The position numbers and the translations under genes were made by a program. The notes under the pieces were generated by a model, which did not search any database, was not told where the DNA came from, and saw only the letters and a program-made list of their open reading frames with translations. 6,175 nucleotides of DNA from the NCBI GenBank assembly GCA_024648655.1, contig JAGGDZ010000259.1:1-6175 (forward strand), given 5' to 3'. This stretch comes from Chloroflexota bacterium. Lineage in GTDB: Bacteria; Chloroflexota; Dehalococcoidia; Lucifugimonadales; JADFKI01. Shown here piece after piece: positions 6,124-6,175 of this stretch. Each line of letters opens with the position of its first letter. The first letter of the stretch is position 1.

Positions 6124-6175
6124 CTACATCGCCAGTACGCCTTCCGGAGCAGGCTCGTAATTGTCGAACTCCATA
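6124..6175 (-). CDS. fusA: Elongation factor G, C-terminal end only (partial)
   Basis: Only the last 16 codons and the stop (TAG at 6124-6126) lie in the window; the gene continues beyond position 6175. The peptide is MEFDNYEPAPEGVLAM. It resembles the end of many bacterial EF-G proteins, where a Ser-Met-Glu-Phe-x-x-Tyr-x-x-x-Pro stretch closes domain V. EF-G is the cytoplasmic GTPase that moves tRNA and mRNA through the ribosome after peptide transfer. Its position directly upstream of rpsJ fits the common rpsL-rpsG-fusA-(tuf)-rpsJ order, here without tuf. The identification rests on a short peptide plus context, so it is good but not certain. Confidence 0.8.
   Translation of the reverse strand, partial: MEFDNYEPAPEGVLAM

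Noticed and set aside
1..6175. CRISPR array, insertion sequence, tRNA or a novel system
   Set aside because: No regularly spaced repeats, transposase-like proteins, terminal inverted repeats or tRNA-like folds were seen; coding space is filled by ribosomal genes.

Overview
The window is a densely packed ribosomal-protein operon, entirely on the minus strand. Transcription runs from position 6175 towards position 1. In that direction the order is the 3' end of fusA (EF-G), then rpsJ (S10), rplC (L3), rplD (L4), rplW (L23), rplB (L2), rpsS (S19), rplV (L22), rpsC (S3), rplP (L16), rpmC (L29), rpsQ (S17), rplN (L14) and the 5' end of rplX (L24). This is the canonical bacterial S10 operon running into the start of the spc operon. 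EF-G is joined directly upstream, with no tuf gene in between.

Organism: a bacterium with moderately high G+C. The L2 variant ([14 protein letters not shown]), the fusA-rpsJ junction without tuf, the form of the proteins, and a copy of a CGTTCG...TTGTCGAA interspersed repeat suggest Chloroflexota, perhaps Dehalococcoidia or SAR202-like. This placement is an impression from recall, not a computed result.

Layout: 6124-6175 is the EF-G C-terminus. 6021-6123 is a 103-nt spacer. 5703-6020 is rpsJ, followed by a 62-nt spacer with a possible hairpin. 4032-5640 holds rplC, rplD and rplW, joined by 4-nt and 1-nt overlaps. rplB follows after 15 nt. A 142-nt spacer (3041-3182) separates rplB from rpsS and carries the repeat-like element. 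rplV, rpsC and rplP are tightly coupled: a 1-nt gap, then a 23-nt overlap. A 102-nt spacer (1041-1142) with a perfect 9-bp inverted repeat separates rplP from rpmC. rpmC, rpsQ and rplN are joined by ATGA overlaps, and rplX starts 2 nt after rplN.

All complete genes look intact and encode core ribosome components, so they are expected to be co-transcribed and translationally coupled. Two starts usually called too far upstream are revised here: rpsC to a TTG at 2358 and rplP to an ATG at 1556. The unusual features are the long C-terminal tails on S3 (Ala/Pro/Glu-rich, about 66 residues) and S17 (acidic, about 54 residues), and the two non-coding spacers with structure. I saw no mobile element, CRISPR array, RNA gene, defence system or other undescribed system. 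This is essentially a housekeeping locus.
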